A stretch of DNA of 11,831 nucleotides from Prevotella sp. CAG:1031 (GTDB lineage: Bacteria; Bacteroidota; Bacteroidia; Bacteroidales; Muribaculaceae): contig HF985586.1 of NCBI GenBank assembly GCA_000431215.1, positions 1 through 11,831 of the forward strand, read 5' to 3'. The position numbers were made by a program, and so were the translations under genes. This document shows, in pieces, positions 1 through 6,649 of this stretch. The notes below the pieces were generated by a model. That model did no database searches. It had not been told where the DNA came from and worked only from the letters and a program-made list of their open reading frames with translations. Position 1 is the first letter of the stretch; each line of letters starts with the position of its first letter.

Positions 1-64
1 GTGTGCCCACCGGGAAAATCCGCTGACCCGTGAGGCCCGGCCCGCGATGGCTTAGCCAATTATG
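1..64 (-). ncRNA. possible 5' end of a structured RNA running off the window (RNase P-like?)
   Basis: This GC-rich stretch lies just downstream of a perfect -7 promoter box (70-77) reading toward the window edge. No start codon is visible on the minus strand. On that strand it reads GGCTAAGCCATCGCGGGCC, resembling the start of bacterial RNase P RNA, where an AUCGC-type segment follows the first helices. A distal hairpin could form between GCCGGG and CCCGGT. The diagnostic RNase P core (a GAGGAAAGUCC-like segment) would lie outside the window, so the assignment is a guess. On the plus strand one frame is open from 2 to a TAG at 53-55, so a short plus-strand gene end is an alternative. Confidence 0.22.
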
Positions 65-69
65 TGAGT

Positions 70-77
70 CAAATATA
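70..77 (-). promoter_or_regulatory. -7 promoter box TATATTTG
   Basis: The minus strand reads TATATTTG, a perfect match to the Bacteroidetes primary-sigma -7 consensus TAnnTTTG. It sits directly after an intrinsic terminator, as expected for the start of a new transcription unit. No clear -33 TTTG is present at 19-21 bp; that position is occupied by the terminator stem. The predicted transcription start is near 63-65, heading to position 1. Confidence 0.45.
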
Positions 78-79
78 GC

Positions 80-116
80 AAAAAAAATCCAGTCTCCTCG
101 TCGCGAGGAATCTGGA
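80..116 (-). terminator. rho-independent terminator
   Basis: On the plus strand TCCAG (88-92) and TCCTCG (95-100) are complementary to CTGGA (112-116) and CGAGGA (104-109). This gives 11 base pairs with a 2x2 internal loop and a 3-nt apical loop. On the minus strand the hairpin is followed at once by eight T residues (87 down to 80). It is the best intrinsic terminator in the window and probably ends the upstream structured RNA, and perhaps read-through from ispF. Confidence 0.75.
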
Positions 117-251
117 CTAAGCCAAAAGGCATTTCTTTAAGCCGAAAAGCTTTAAAGTGTAGAGATTATATCATACTTACAAGTATCACACCTTGATTCG
201 CTTTTGGCGTCGTCGCGACGATTCAGGCGATTGTTGCCTTTTCCTTAGTCC
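88..251 (-). ncRNA. candidate structured small RNA of unknown family
   Basis: In this non-coding stretch the minus strand starts GGACTAAG (251-244) and closes with CTTAGTCC (121-114), a perfect 8-bp long-range stem. Inside it AAGGCA (240-235) pairs with TGCCTT (131-126). Within this roughly 138-nt closed region are further possible hairpins: a TCGTCGCGACGA palindrome (210-221), ATACT/AGTAT flanked by GTGT/ACAC, and CTTTAA..GC/GCTTAAAG around a UUUUCG loop. The intrinsic terminator at 80-116 follows directly. A long closed RNA with a 3' terminator suggests an independent sRNA. Bacteroidetes 6S RNA is one candidate, but I see no diagnostic 6S bubble. The 5' end is uncertain, and a longer precursor from about 319 is possible. 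Confidence 0.45.
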
Positions 252-324
252 AAAAAATTGGAATAAATTGCGTAAAATAAGTTACAGCCAAGGAATGCAA
301 CGAGGTGTCCTTTCGTTTTCAGTG

Positions 325-356
325 CAAAGAAAGTTATTGCTGTTGTCAAGACAAAA
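325..356 (-). promoter_or_regulatory. weak candidate promoter for the left-end RNA
   Basis: On the minus strand TTTTG (356-352) is followed after 19 bp by TTTCTTTG (332-325), a one-mismatch version of TAnnTTTG at acceptable spacing. A palindrome TTGTC-AA-GACAA (343-354) overlaps the -33 side. It would start a transcript near 318-320 that runs through the structured RNA to the terminator at 80-116. The rest of 252-369 is AT-rich and holds nothing else I can recognise. Confidence 0.28.
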
Positions 357-369
357 TTCGCCGAGCGAT

Positions 370-864
370 TTAACATTTATTTGCAATCAGAGCGGTTGCC
401 CAGGCTGCTATCCCTTCGCCGCGTCCGGTGAAGCCGAGGTGTTCGGTTGTGGTGGCTTTGACGGCGACGCAGTCTATCGGAATGCGCAGGTCGTCGGCTA
501 CATTGGCCCGCATCTGTTCGATGAACGGGGCCATTTTCGGAGCCTGGGCGGCTATCGTGATGTCGGCGTTCCCGACTATGAATCCGCGGTTGTCGAGCAT
601 GTTGACCACGGCGCGGAGAATACGTCGCGAGTCGGCTCCTTCCCATTCGGGATCGGTGTCGGGGAAATGACGGCCGATGTCGCCGAGGGCGGCGGCGCCG
701 AGCAGCGCGTCGGCCAGAGCATGGAGAGCCACGTCGGCGTCGCTGTGGCCGAGCAGTCCTCGTGAGTAGGGGATGTCGACGCCGCAGATTATGCAGCGGC
801 GGTCTTCAACGAGGCGGTGGACATCGAAGCCGAGGCCCACGCGCGGCAATTGGAATCGGGTCAT
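370..864 (-). CDS. ispF: 2-C-methyl-D-erythritol 2,4-cyclodiphosphate synthase
   Basis: IspF converts CDP-methylerythritol 2-phosphate to the cyclic diphosphate, releasing CMP, in the non-mevalonate isoprenoid pathway in the cytosol. At 164 aa it is a standard length. The N-terminal GFDVHR motif supplies metal ligands D14 and H16, and H48 (in the helix after GHSDADV) is the third. GDIGRHFPDTDPEW (62-75) and the C-terminal KATTTEHLGFTGRGEG segment are family signatures. The ATG at 862-864 begins 5 bp after the porV stop, so it is the last gene of the long minus-strand unit and is probably translated from the same message. No terminator lies immediately behind its TAA; the first good one is at 80-116. 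Identification is secure. Confidence 0.97.
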   Translation of the reverse strand: MTRFQLPRVGLGFDVHRLVEDRRCIICGVDIPYSRGLLGHSDADVALHALADALLGAAALGDIGRHFPDTDPEWEGADSRRILRAVVNMLDNRGFIVGNADITIAAQAPKMAPFIEQMRANVADDLRIPIDCVAVKATTTEHLGFTGRGEGIAAWATALIANKC

Positions 865-869
865 GGACG

Positions 870-2075
870 TCAGCGGCGGCGACGGCCGAGAATATCTTTC
901 AGCCCGTCGAGATTGAAGGTGAGGGTGAATCGGAGAGTCTGGTCGAGCGGCGAATTCTGAGCCGTGGCGAGCATATAGCTTGCGTCGAGTTTGACAACAT
1001 TGAGCGAGAATCCGGCGCCGAGAGCGAAATACTGCTGATTGCCCTTCTTGGGGTTCTGGTAGTAATATCCGCCGCGCACAAAGAACTGCTGGTTGTAGTT
1101 ATATTCGGCGCCAACGGAGAACGCTATCTCGCGCAGCTCTTCCTTGAAGCCGCCTGGAGCGTCGGAGAACGATTTGAAGATTCCGGTTATCGGCGACATG
1201 TCTTTCCATTTCTCTTCGGCCAGGGCAAATTCCTTTTCGCCTTCGATGTCGTCGGCGTAGTCGTCGCGTCGCGGGCGCGTCGGCACAAGCAGCTTGTTGA
1301 GGTCGAAGCCGAGCGAGAGGGTGTGATAGTCGGCAAGGGGGAAGGCAAACGTTGTTCCCAGACGAAGGTTTGTCGGAAGGAATGCCGGGTTCTCGCCGTG
1401 GCTGTAGCTGACTTTCGTGCCTATGTTCGAGATGTTCCATCCCCACGACCACTGGCATTCGTTGCGTCCGACCATCGGATAGGTGGTGAAATATCCCGAT
1501 AGGTCGGCCGAAAAAGCCGATGCGCCCGTCGACTGGTCGCCGGCATAAGAGCTCGAGAATCCGAGGTCGCTGTAGATATAGCGGAACACTACACCCATCG
1601 AGAATTTTTCGGAGAGCTTGCGCGAATAGCCAATGTCGAACGACAGCTCATAGGGATTGAGGCTCTGCGATACTGTGCCGCCGCCGTCGTAGGAGTTGAC
1701 TTCGCCGAGCGAGAAATAGCGGAGCGAGGCGCTGAGGGCCTGATTGTCGCCCGAGCCGAGCTTCCAGTAACCGGCGAGGTTGGCGAGGAAGATGTCGTTG
1801 ACGAGTTTGCGCAGCCAGGGGGTGTAGCTCAGGCCGAACTCTGCTGTCGAGTAGGCGAAAGCATATTTCGAGGGATTCCAGAACTGGGCGTTGACGTCGG
1901 GGTCGGTGGCGGCGCCGAGGTCGCCCATCGAAGCGCCGCGGGCATCGGGAGTGATACTCAGCGAGAGCACACCGGTCTGAATCGGATTGAAGTCATCTTT
2001 CTGGGCCATCGTGGCCAATGCGCCGAACGTCAGGGCGATTGCTGCCGCTGCGAGGCGTCGGAGTATGTTGTTCAT
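870..2075 (-). CDS. porV: type IX secretion system outer membrane protein PorV
   Basis: PorV is an outer-membrane beta-barrel of the Bacteroidetes type IX secretion system. It works with the Sov/SprA translocon and hands cargo to the PorU sortase. From this start the protein is 401 aa, beginning with a signal peptide (basic N-region, Ala/Leu-rich core, ending near ATMAQ). Family features are visible: an ISPDARG-like segment (here ITPDARGASMGDLGAATDPD), FWNPSKYAF, LSYTPWLRKLVNDIFLA and LRYFSLGEV, then aromatic alternating strands to the C-terminus. An in-frame ATG 12 codons upstream (to 2111) is possible; I prefer 2075 because the signal peptide then starts directly. Neither start has a clear ribosome-binding site, usual in this phylum. 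The nearest upstream gene is ligA, ending at 2172; ispF follows 5 bp downstream. Confidence 0.93.
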   Translation of the reverse strand: MNNILRRLAAAAIALTFGALATMAQKDDFNPIQTGVLSLSITPDARGASMGDLGAATDPDVNAQFWNPSKYAFAYSTAEFGLSYTPWLRKLVNDIFLANLAGYWKLGSGDNQALSASLRYFSLGEVNSYDGGGTVSQSLNPYELSFDIGYSRKLSEKFSMGVVFRYIYSDLGFSSSYAGDQSTGASAFSADLSGYFTTYPMVGRNECQWSWGWNISNIGTKVSYSHGENPAFLPTNLRLGTTFAFPLADYHTLSLGFDLNKLLVPTRPRRDDYADDIEGEKEFALAEEKWKDMSPITGIFKSFSDAPGGFKEELREIAFSVGAEYNYNQQFFVRGGYYYQNPKKGNQQYFALGAGFSLNVVKLDASYMLATAQNSPLDQTLRFTLTFNLDGLKDILGRRRR

Positions 2076-2171
2076 CAGCGTTTTGGGGCTAACTAATATG
2101 ATTGTTCTCATAATATAAACTCCGACAGGGCCGATTTATTGCCCTCGCGGGCCCGAATAATCTCAAAAAGC

Positions 2172-4184
2172 TCACTTGAGCATGTCGAGAAATTCCTGCT
2201 CGCTGACGACAGGCACACCGAGTTTCTGCGCTTTTTCGAGCTTTGACGGCCCCATGTTCTCGCCGGCGAGGATGAAAGAGGTCTTTTTCGAGACCGAGCC
2301 GACATTCTTGCCGCCGTTGTTTTCGATCATCTCTTTGTATTCATCGCGGCTATGAAGCGAAAAGACGCCGCTGACAACGATAGATTTTCCCTCGAGGCGT
2401 GTCGAGCGCTCTACACTGTCGTCGCGGGTCATAGCCATTGTAACGCCGGCCTCGCGCAGCCGTTCTATTATCTCGCGGTTGACTGCGTGGGAGAAATAAT
2501 CGGTAACCGAGGCTGCTATGCCGGGGCCGATGTCGTTGATTGCCGTCAGCTCGGCTTCGCTCATCGACATGAGCCGGTCGATGTCGCCGACGGCTCGGGC
2601 AAGGTGCTTGCTGACCGTTTCTCCGACCTGAGGAATCGACAGCGCGTAGATTACGCGGTCGAACCCGACATTCTTGCTTGCCTCGACGCCGTCGAGGATG
2701 CGCTGTGCTGTCCGGGGGCCCGATCCGGGAATGCTGATGATGTCGTCGGCTTTCAGAGAGTAGAGGTCGGCGATGTTTCTGATATAACCGCGCTCGAAAA
2801 GCTCCCGCGACATTTCCTCGCCGATTCCGTCGATGTTCATCATCCGGCGACCGACGAAATGTTCGATGCGGCCTATCTGCTGCGGCGGGCAGCCATAGCG
2901 GTTTGGGCATACCCAGGCCGCCTCCCCTTCGACTCTGACGAGCGGCGTTCCGCAGGCCGGACAATGGCTCACAAAGCGCACGGGCTCGGCGCCTTCGGTG
3001 CGTCGGGAAAGGTCGACGCCTGTAATTTTCGGAATAATCTCGCCCCCTTTCTCAACCCACAGCCAGTCGCCTTCGTGGATGTCGAGGTTGCGGATTATGT
3101 CTTCGTTATGGAGCGACGCGCGTTTGACGATGGTGCCCGAAAGGAGCACCGGCTCGAGATTCGCCACCGGGGTTATTACTCCGAGTCGCCCGACTTCGAA
3201 CGAAACGAACCGCAGGGGGGTTAGGGCGCGTTCGGCCGGAAATTTGTAGGCTATGGCCCAGCGCGGAGATTTCGCGGTGAACCCCAGATTGAGCTGCTGC
3301 CGCAGCGAATTGACCTTGAAGACGAGGCCGTCGGTGGCCACGGGCAGTTCTTTGCGGGCTGTGTCCCAGTGGCGGATATATTCGTCGATTTCGTCGATGG
3401 AGGTCATCAGTTTCATCGCCGGCGACACCTTGAAGCCCCACGAACGGGCCGCTTCCATGTTCTGATAATGGTTGTCGAAAGGAAGATTGTCGCTCAGAAG
3501 ATAGTAGAAGCGTGCGTCGAGGCCGCGTCGGGCCACGATCTTAGGGTCGAGAGTCTTGAGGGTTCCGGCGGCGGCGTTGCGCGGATTGGCGAAAAGAGGC
3601 TCTTCGTTGAAAGCCCGTTCGGCATTCAGGCGGTCGAAAGCTTTCCAGGGAAGGAGCACCTCGCCGCGAATCTCGAACTCGTCGGGCCATCCGCTCCCGC
3701 GCAGCTGCAGCGGTATCGACGGAATAGTCTTTATGTTGTCGGTCACCACGTCGCCTTTCTCGCCGTCGCCGCGGGTTACGGCCCTGACCAGACGGCCGCC
3801 TTTATAGATAAGCGAAATCGACGTGCCGTCGAACTTCAGCTCGCCGACAATGTCGAGCCGTTCGCCGGCCAGAGCGTCGCGCACGCGCTTCTCCCAGTCG
3901 TCGACTTCCTCGATAGAATAGGTGTTTGCCAGCGACAGCATCGGCCTGACGTGGGCGACCTGCTCGAAGCTGCGGTTGAGGTCGCTGCCGACGCGCTGTG
4001 TGGGCGACAGTGGGTCGAACTCTTCGGGATGTTCCTTTTCGAGCTGTTCGAGCTCTTTGAGAAGCATATCGAACTCGCGGTCGGAGATCGTCGGCGAGTT
4101 CTCGACATAATAGGCGTGGTTATGGCCGTTTATCTCGTCGCGCAGGGCGGCGATACGGGCGTGGGCGTCGGAGGATGTTGTCAT
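2172..4184 (-). CDS. ligA: NAD-dependent DNA ligase LigA
   Basis: LigA seals nicks in duplex DNA using NAD+ and joins Okazaki fragments and repair patches. The 670 aa length is typical. Domain order is intact: Ia domain with HAYYVENSPTISDREFD (23-39); adenylation domain with nucleotide-accepting lysine K117 in LKFDG and TRGDG near 137-141; an OB-fold; a four-Cys zinc finger (CPACG ... CPNRYGCP, roughly 405-430); helix-hairpin-helix repeats with IPGSGPRTAQRIL; and a C-terminal BRCT domain (about 593-670). Nothing essential appears lost. It lies 38 bp after the uracil-glycosylase-like gene; a perfect -7 box TAATTTTG in that gap suggests an additional promoter, and an 18-bp palindrome lies just before the ATG. 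Confidence 0.98.
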   Translation of the reverse strand: MTTSSDAHARIAALRDEINGHNHAYYVENSPTISDREFDMLLKELEQLEKEHPEEFDPLSPTQRVGSDLNRSFEQVAHVRPMLSLANTYSIEEVDDWEKRVRDALAGERLDIVGELKFDGTSISLIYKGGRLVRAVTRGDGEKGDVVTDNIKTIPSIPLQLRGSGWPDEFEIRGEVLLPWKAFDRLNAERAFNEEPLFANPRNAAAGTLKTLDPKIVARRGLDARFYYLLSDNLPFDNHYQNMEAARSWGFKVSPAMKLMTSIDEIDEYIRHWDTARKELPVATDGLVFKVNSLRQQLNLGFTAKSPRWAIAYKFPAERALTPLRFVSFEVGRLGVITPVANLEPVLLSGTIVKRASLHNEDIIRNLDIHEGDWLWVEKGGEIIPKITGVDLSRRTEGAEPVRFVSHCPACGTPLVRVEGEAAWVCPNRYGCPPQQIGRIEHFVGRRMMNIDGIGEEMSRELFERGYIRNIADLYSLKADDIISIPGSGPRTAQRILDGVEASKNVGFDRVIYALSIPQVGETVSKHLARAVGDIDRLMSMSEAELTAINDIGPGIAASVTDYFSHAVNREIIERLREAGVTMAMTRDDSVERSTRLEGKSIVVSGVFSLHSRDEYKEMIENNGGKNVGSVSKKTSFILAGENMGPSKLEKAQKLGVPVVSEQEFLDMLK

Positions 4185-4186
4185 CG

Positions 4187-4204
4187 GTCAAAATCAGTTT
4201 TGAC
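4187..4204. repeat. 18-bp perfect inverted repeat before ligA
   Basis: GTCAAAATCAGTTTTGAC consists of two 7-bp arms (4187-4193 and 4198-4204) around a 4-bp centre. It lies 2 bp upstream of the ligA ATG and touches the -7 box at 4204-4211. It would cover the predicted transcription start, so it could be an operator, or a small hairpin at the 5' end of the ligA message. It has no T-tract and does not look like a terminator. Confidence 0.6.
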
Positions 4205-4211
4205 AAAATTA
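4204..4211 (-). promoter_or_regulatory. -7 promoter box TAATTTTG before ligA
   Basis: The minus strand reads TAATTTTG, a perfect TAnnTTTG match, in the short gap between the glycosylase-like gene and ligA. The predicted start is near 4197, giving a leader of about 13 nt. There is no clear -33 TTTG at the usual distance, so this is probably an internal promoter of modest strength, if real. Confidence 0.4.
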
Positions 4212-4222
4212 CGAAAAAATTG

Positions 4223-4804
4223 TCAGAGGATGGCGGCCAGCTCGAAGAGATTGCGGTAGTAGTCGGCTTTCTTCTCGAGTTTCATGGGGTAGGCACGCGA
4301 GGTCGAGGGCATGCGGGCTATCGTTATCGGGCGATCTCCGAGCTTTATATTGACGGTGGCGCCCATTTTCGGGACTTCGGTCGAGGTTTGTTCGGCAACG
4401 ACTTCCGAGGCTTTTATTCCGGCGGGGGCTATGAAGCGGCAGTCGGGCATCGTAGCGACGAGCGCGGGGATGTCGCGCTGCTCGACGATCTCGAGGAATT
4501 TGTCGGAGGCGTTGCCGGCGAGGCGTCTGATGGCGAGGCCGGTGTCGCTCAGGGCGATATGGCGTTCGGTCAGCAGCTGTTTTATTTCATCGAGGCGGTA
4601 GCCGGTGAGGTCGGGCGTCAGCAGTGCGTTTTTGTCGCCTTTGAAAATGAGGCCCATGATGCGCCAGAAGTCGTTGATTCGGTTGGGGTAGTAGAAGTCC
4701 ATCGCCCAGCGGCTGCGCGCCGGAGGAAAGGTGCCGACGAACAAAACGACGGCGCCGTCGGGAACAAAGGGCTCCCAAGGGTGATGTTCAACGGGTTGTT
4801 CCAT
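4223..4804 (-). CDS. uracil-DNA glycosylase superfamily protein
   Basis: This 193 aa protein belongs to the uracil-DNA glycosylase fold, probably the MUG/hypoxanthine-glycosylase-like branch. Such enzymes cut damaged bases (uracil, hypoxanthine or mismatched U/T) from DNA to start base excision repair. Motif A is seen at LFVGTFPPARSRW (21-33), followed by DFYYPNRINDFWRI (36-49), the fold's usual aromatic/Asn element. The C-terminal DNA-contact motif is MPSTSRAY (165-172). The exact substrate cannot be read from the sequence. It lies 14 bp after rnhA and 38 bp before ligA, so a glycosylase, a ribonuclease H and the nick-sealing ligase are made together. Family confidence is high, substrate confidence low. 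Confidence 0.87.
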   Translation of the reverse strand: MEQPVEHHPWEPFVPDGAVVLFVGTFPPARSRWAMDFYYPNRINDFWRIMGLIFKGDKNALLTPDLTGYRLDEIKQLLTERHIALSDTGLAIRRLAGNASDKFLEIVEQRDIPALVATMPDCRFIAPAGIKASEVVAEQTSTEVPKMGATVNIKLGDRPITIARMPSTSRAYPMKLEKKADYYRNLFELAAIL

Positions 4805-4818
4805 AGTATGTCAGATAA

Positions 4819-5457
4819 TTATTTGCGGCCGAAATCGGCGGGTATCTCGCCCCATTCCTCGGTGTTCCACTTCAGGATGGGGTTCATTACGGTGTGTGTG
4901 GCGAGCCAGGCCTCGGCGCGGGCTATCATGTCGCGGATGGGGGCGTTGGCGGCGGTAGGTGTCAGATTTGTGTTGGCTTTTTTCTTGCGAACCCAGCTCT
5001 GCCCGGTGCGTGAATCGGAGTAGACGGGCACTTCATGGCGGCCGAGCTTGTCGAGCCAAGCCAGAGCGTGGACGAGGGCCAGAAATTCTCCGATATTGTT
5101 TGTTCCTTCGGCGAGCGGGCCGACGTGGAAAAGTTCCTGACCGGTCATCACGGCTACGCCGCGGTATTCCACCGGGCCCGGATTGCGGCTGCAGGCGGCG
5201 TCGACGGCGATGGCGTCGGGGCGCATTCCGGGAATGAATGCCGGATCGGTTTTGGGCTTGGCCTGCCGGGCCATGCCGCGGAAGATGGCGAGATGGTCGG
5301 CCGGGTTGCCCCGGTATGCCTCGATGGCTTCCTCGCGGGAGTTGAAGCTCTTGTAGCGGGCGTCTTTGTAGCCTTTGACCTGTTGAAGGCAGTCTTCCCA
5401 CGAGTCGAAGACACCTGTCTCGACGCCGTTCCAGACAACATAGTATTTCTTAGGCAT
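4819..5457 (-). CDS. rnhA: ribonuclease H with N-terminal viroplasmin domain
   Basis: RNase HI degrades the RNA strand of RNA-DNA hybrids such as R-loops, primers and embedded ribonucleotides. The 212 aa protein has two parts. Residues 3-50 form a caulimovirus viroplasmin/RNase H1 N-terminal domain (YYVVWNGVETGVFDSWEDC ... YKSFNSREEA), which helps bind hybrids in eukaryotic RNase H1. Residues about 80-212 form the catalytic domain, with carboxylates D86 (AVDAACSRNPGP), E124 (NNIGEFLAL), D148 (YSDSRTG) and probably D208 near the C-terminus. All four are present, so it should be active. The start ATG shares one base with the stop of the preceding gene (TGATG), suggesting translational coupling. 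The viroplasmin-RNase H form is common in Bacteroidetes. Confidence 0.93.
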   Translation of the reverse strand: MPKKYYVVWNGVETGVFDSWEDCLQQVKGYKDARYKSFNSREEAIEAYRGNPADHLAIFRGMARQAKPKTDPAFIPGMRPDAIAVDAACSRNPGPVEYRGVAVMTGQELFHVGPLAEGTNNIGEFLALVHALAWLDKLGRHEVPVYSDSRTGQSWVRKKKANTNLTPTAANAPIRDMIARAEAWLATHTVMNPILKWNTEEWGEIPADFGRK

Positions 5458-6635
5458 CAGCTCAGCGAGAGGTAGATTGATATATCGACGGGGCGCATGC
5501 CGGCGGCTTTCGCAATCTGCTGGTTGACAACGCGCCCGAGATATGTCACCACGGCGGTTCTTAGTCCGCGGTGGCCGTTGAGCGCGTCGGAAAGCGACCT
5601 GAAGGCAAACATACGCTCGAGGGTGGTGAGCAAAGTGTCGCTCATTGCCATGGCGGCGGTGCGCGGCACGAGGCTTCCCGGGTTTGTCAGAGCCACGCGC
5701 TGCGAGCAGCGGCGCGCTTCGGCTATTGCGGCGCGGTTGTTGACGTCGATTGCGGGCAGCGACGGGAATGAGGCGCCGGGCATTGACGAGAGGTCGACGA
5801 TGACGACGCCGGTTTTCATCAGGTCGACGGCGTCGGCGCCGAGGATGACATCATGCGAGGGCGCTGCGGCCACTATGACGTCGGCGCTACGCAAGGCGTT
5901 CCCCACGACGTGGGGATGGAGCGATGAGGCCACTACCCATTGTCCGAGCTCACTGACGCTGCGCCGGAGGCGGTAGACATCGTTGTCGAACATTCTGACC
6001 GTGGCTCCAAGGCCATTGGCTGCGCTCGCGGCCGAACAGGCGGCTATGCCGGAGCCTATGACGACAACCTCACAGGCAACAATTCCGGCTACGCCCCCGA
6101 GCAGGATTCCCTTTCCGGCAGGATCAGCCAGCTGCATCGCCGCGACGGTCATCGCGGCGCGACCGTCGATTTCGGCGAGAATGTCGCCGAAAGGGCGGTT
6201 GCCTTCCGAGTCTTCGATAAGGTCGAGCGCAAGGGTGGTTATATGGCGCTGAAGCAGAGGGGCGACTGTATCGGCATTCTGCATCTCGGGATGGAGCAGC
6301 GTCAGCAGGAGGCTTCCGCGCCGCATATTGCTGACATCTCGCGGGCGCAGCGGCGCCATCGATATCACGATATCGCAGCCGAGAGCCTCGTCGCGGCTGA
6401 CGATGAAGGCTCCCTGACGGGTGTAGCGGTTCTCGGGATAGTTGAGCGCAGCTGCAGCTCCTTGCTCGATCTTAATTACAAAGCCGCGCTCGGCAAGCCG
6501 GGTCACGCCTTCGGGCGTCAGTGGGAACCGGCGTTCTTCTCCCCGGGAGCTTGCCGGAAGACCGATTGTTAGGCGGCGGCGAAGGGTAGCTGCCATGTCG
6601 GGCGCCGGTTTTGTCGTGTAGGCTTGCTTTTCCAC
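5457..6635 (-). CDS. alanine dehydrogenase/transhydrogenase-family protein, catalytic residues altered
   Basis: The 392 aa protein aligns along its length with NAD-dependent alanine dehydrogenase and the transhydrogenase alpha subunit. The N-terminal domain contains ERRFPLTPEGV (R36 matches substrate-binding R15 of the Mycobacterium enzyme) and LLTLLHPE (H115 matches H96). The NAD-binding domain has GILLGGVAG and VVIGSGIAACSAASAANGLGA. By my alignment two key residues are missing: the lysine matching K75 is A94 (DIVISMAP instead of a KVKEP-type motif), and the aspartate matching D270 is M285 (VDLSSMPG instead of VDxAxDQGG). It may therefore act on another substrate or be regulatory. The longest frame starts with GTG; an ATG at 6594-6596 (379 aa) is a reasonable alternative. 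It lies 14 bp after aroK and is probably co-transcribed. Confidence 0.8.
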   Translation of the reverse strand: MEKQAYTTKPAPDMAATLRRRLTIGLPASSRGEERRFPLTPEGVTRLAERGFVIKIEQGAAAALNYPENRYTRQGAFIVSRDEALGCDIVISMAPLRPRDVSNMRRGSLLLTLLHPEMQNADTVAPLLQRHITTLALDLIEDSEGNRPFGDILAEIDGRAAMTVAAMQLADPAGKGILLGGVAGIVACEVVVIGSGIAACSAASAANGLGATVRMFDNDVYRLRRSVSELGQWVVASSLHPHVVGNALRSADVIVAAAPSHDVILGADAVDLMKTGVVIVDLSSMPGASFPSLPAIDVNNRAAIAEARRCSQRVALTNPGSLVPRTAAMAMSDTLLTTLERMFAFRSLSDALNGHRGLRTAVVTYLGRVVNQQIAKAAGMRPVDISIYLSLS

Positions 6636-6649
6636 AGCTTCAGTAATGG

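Noticed and set aside
1..80. SRP (4.5S) RNA on either strand
   Set aside because: Some GC-rich segments resemble it, but the conserved GGAAG-type tetraloop domain is not present in the visible sequence.
193..765. Plus-strand open frame of 190 codons
   Set aside because: Starts at TTG, spans the structured RNA region and the antisense of ispF, and its product has low-complexity Gly/Val/Glu content with no recognisable fold.
762..1502. Plus-strand open frame of 246 codons
   Set aside because: Antisense to porV, whose signal peptide and barrel motifs are unmistakable; this is a shadow frame of GC-rich coding sequence.
2352..3224. Plus-strand open frame of 290 codons
   Set aside because: Fully antisense to ligA, with no domain resemblance.
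3369..4259. Plus-strand open frame of 296 codons over the 5' end of ligA
   Set aside because: Composition is that of a reverse-strand shadow; ligA motifs on the other strand are intact.
4175..5023. Plus-strand open frame of 282 codons
   Set aside because: Antisense to the glycosylase-like and RNase H genes, both with clear family motifs.
5940..6572. Plus-strand open frame of 210 codons
   Set aside because: Antisense to the alanine-dehydrogenase-like gene; no independent support.
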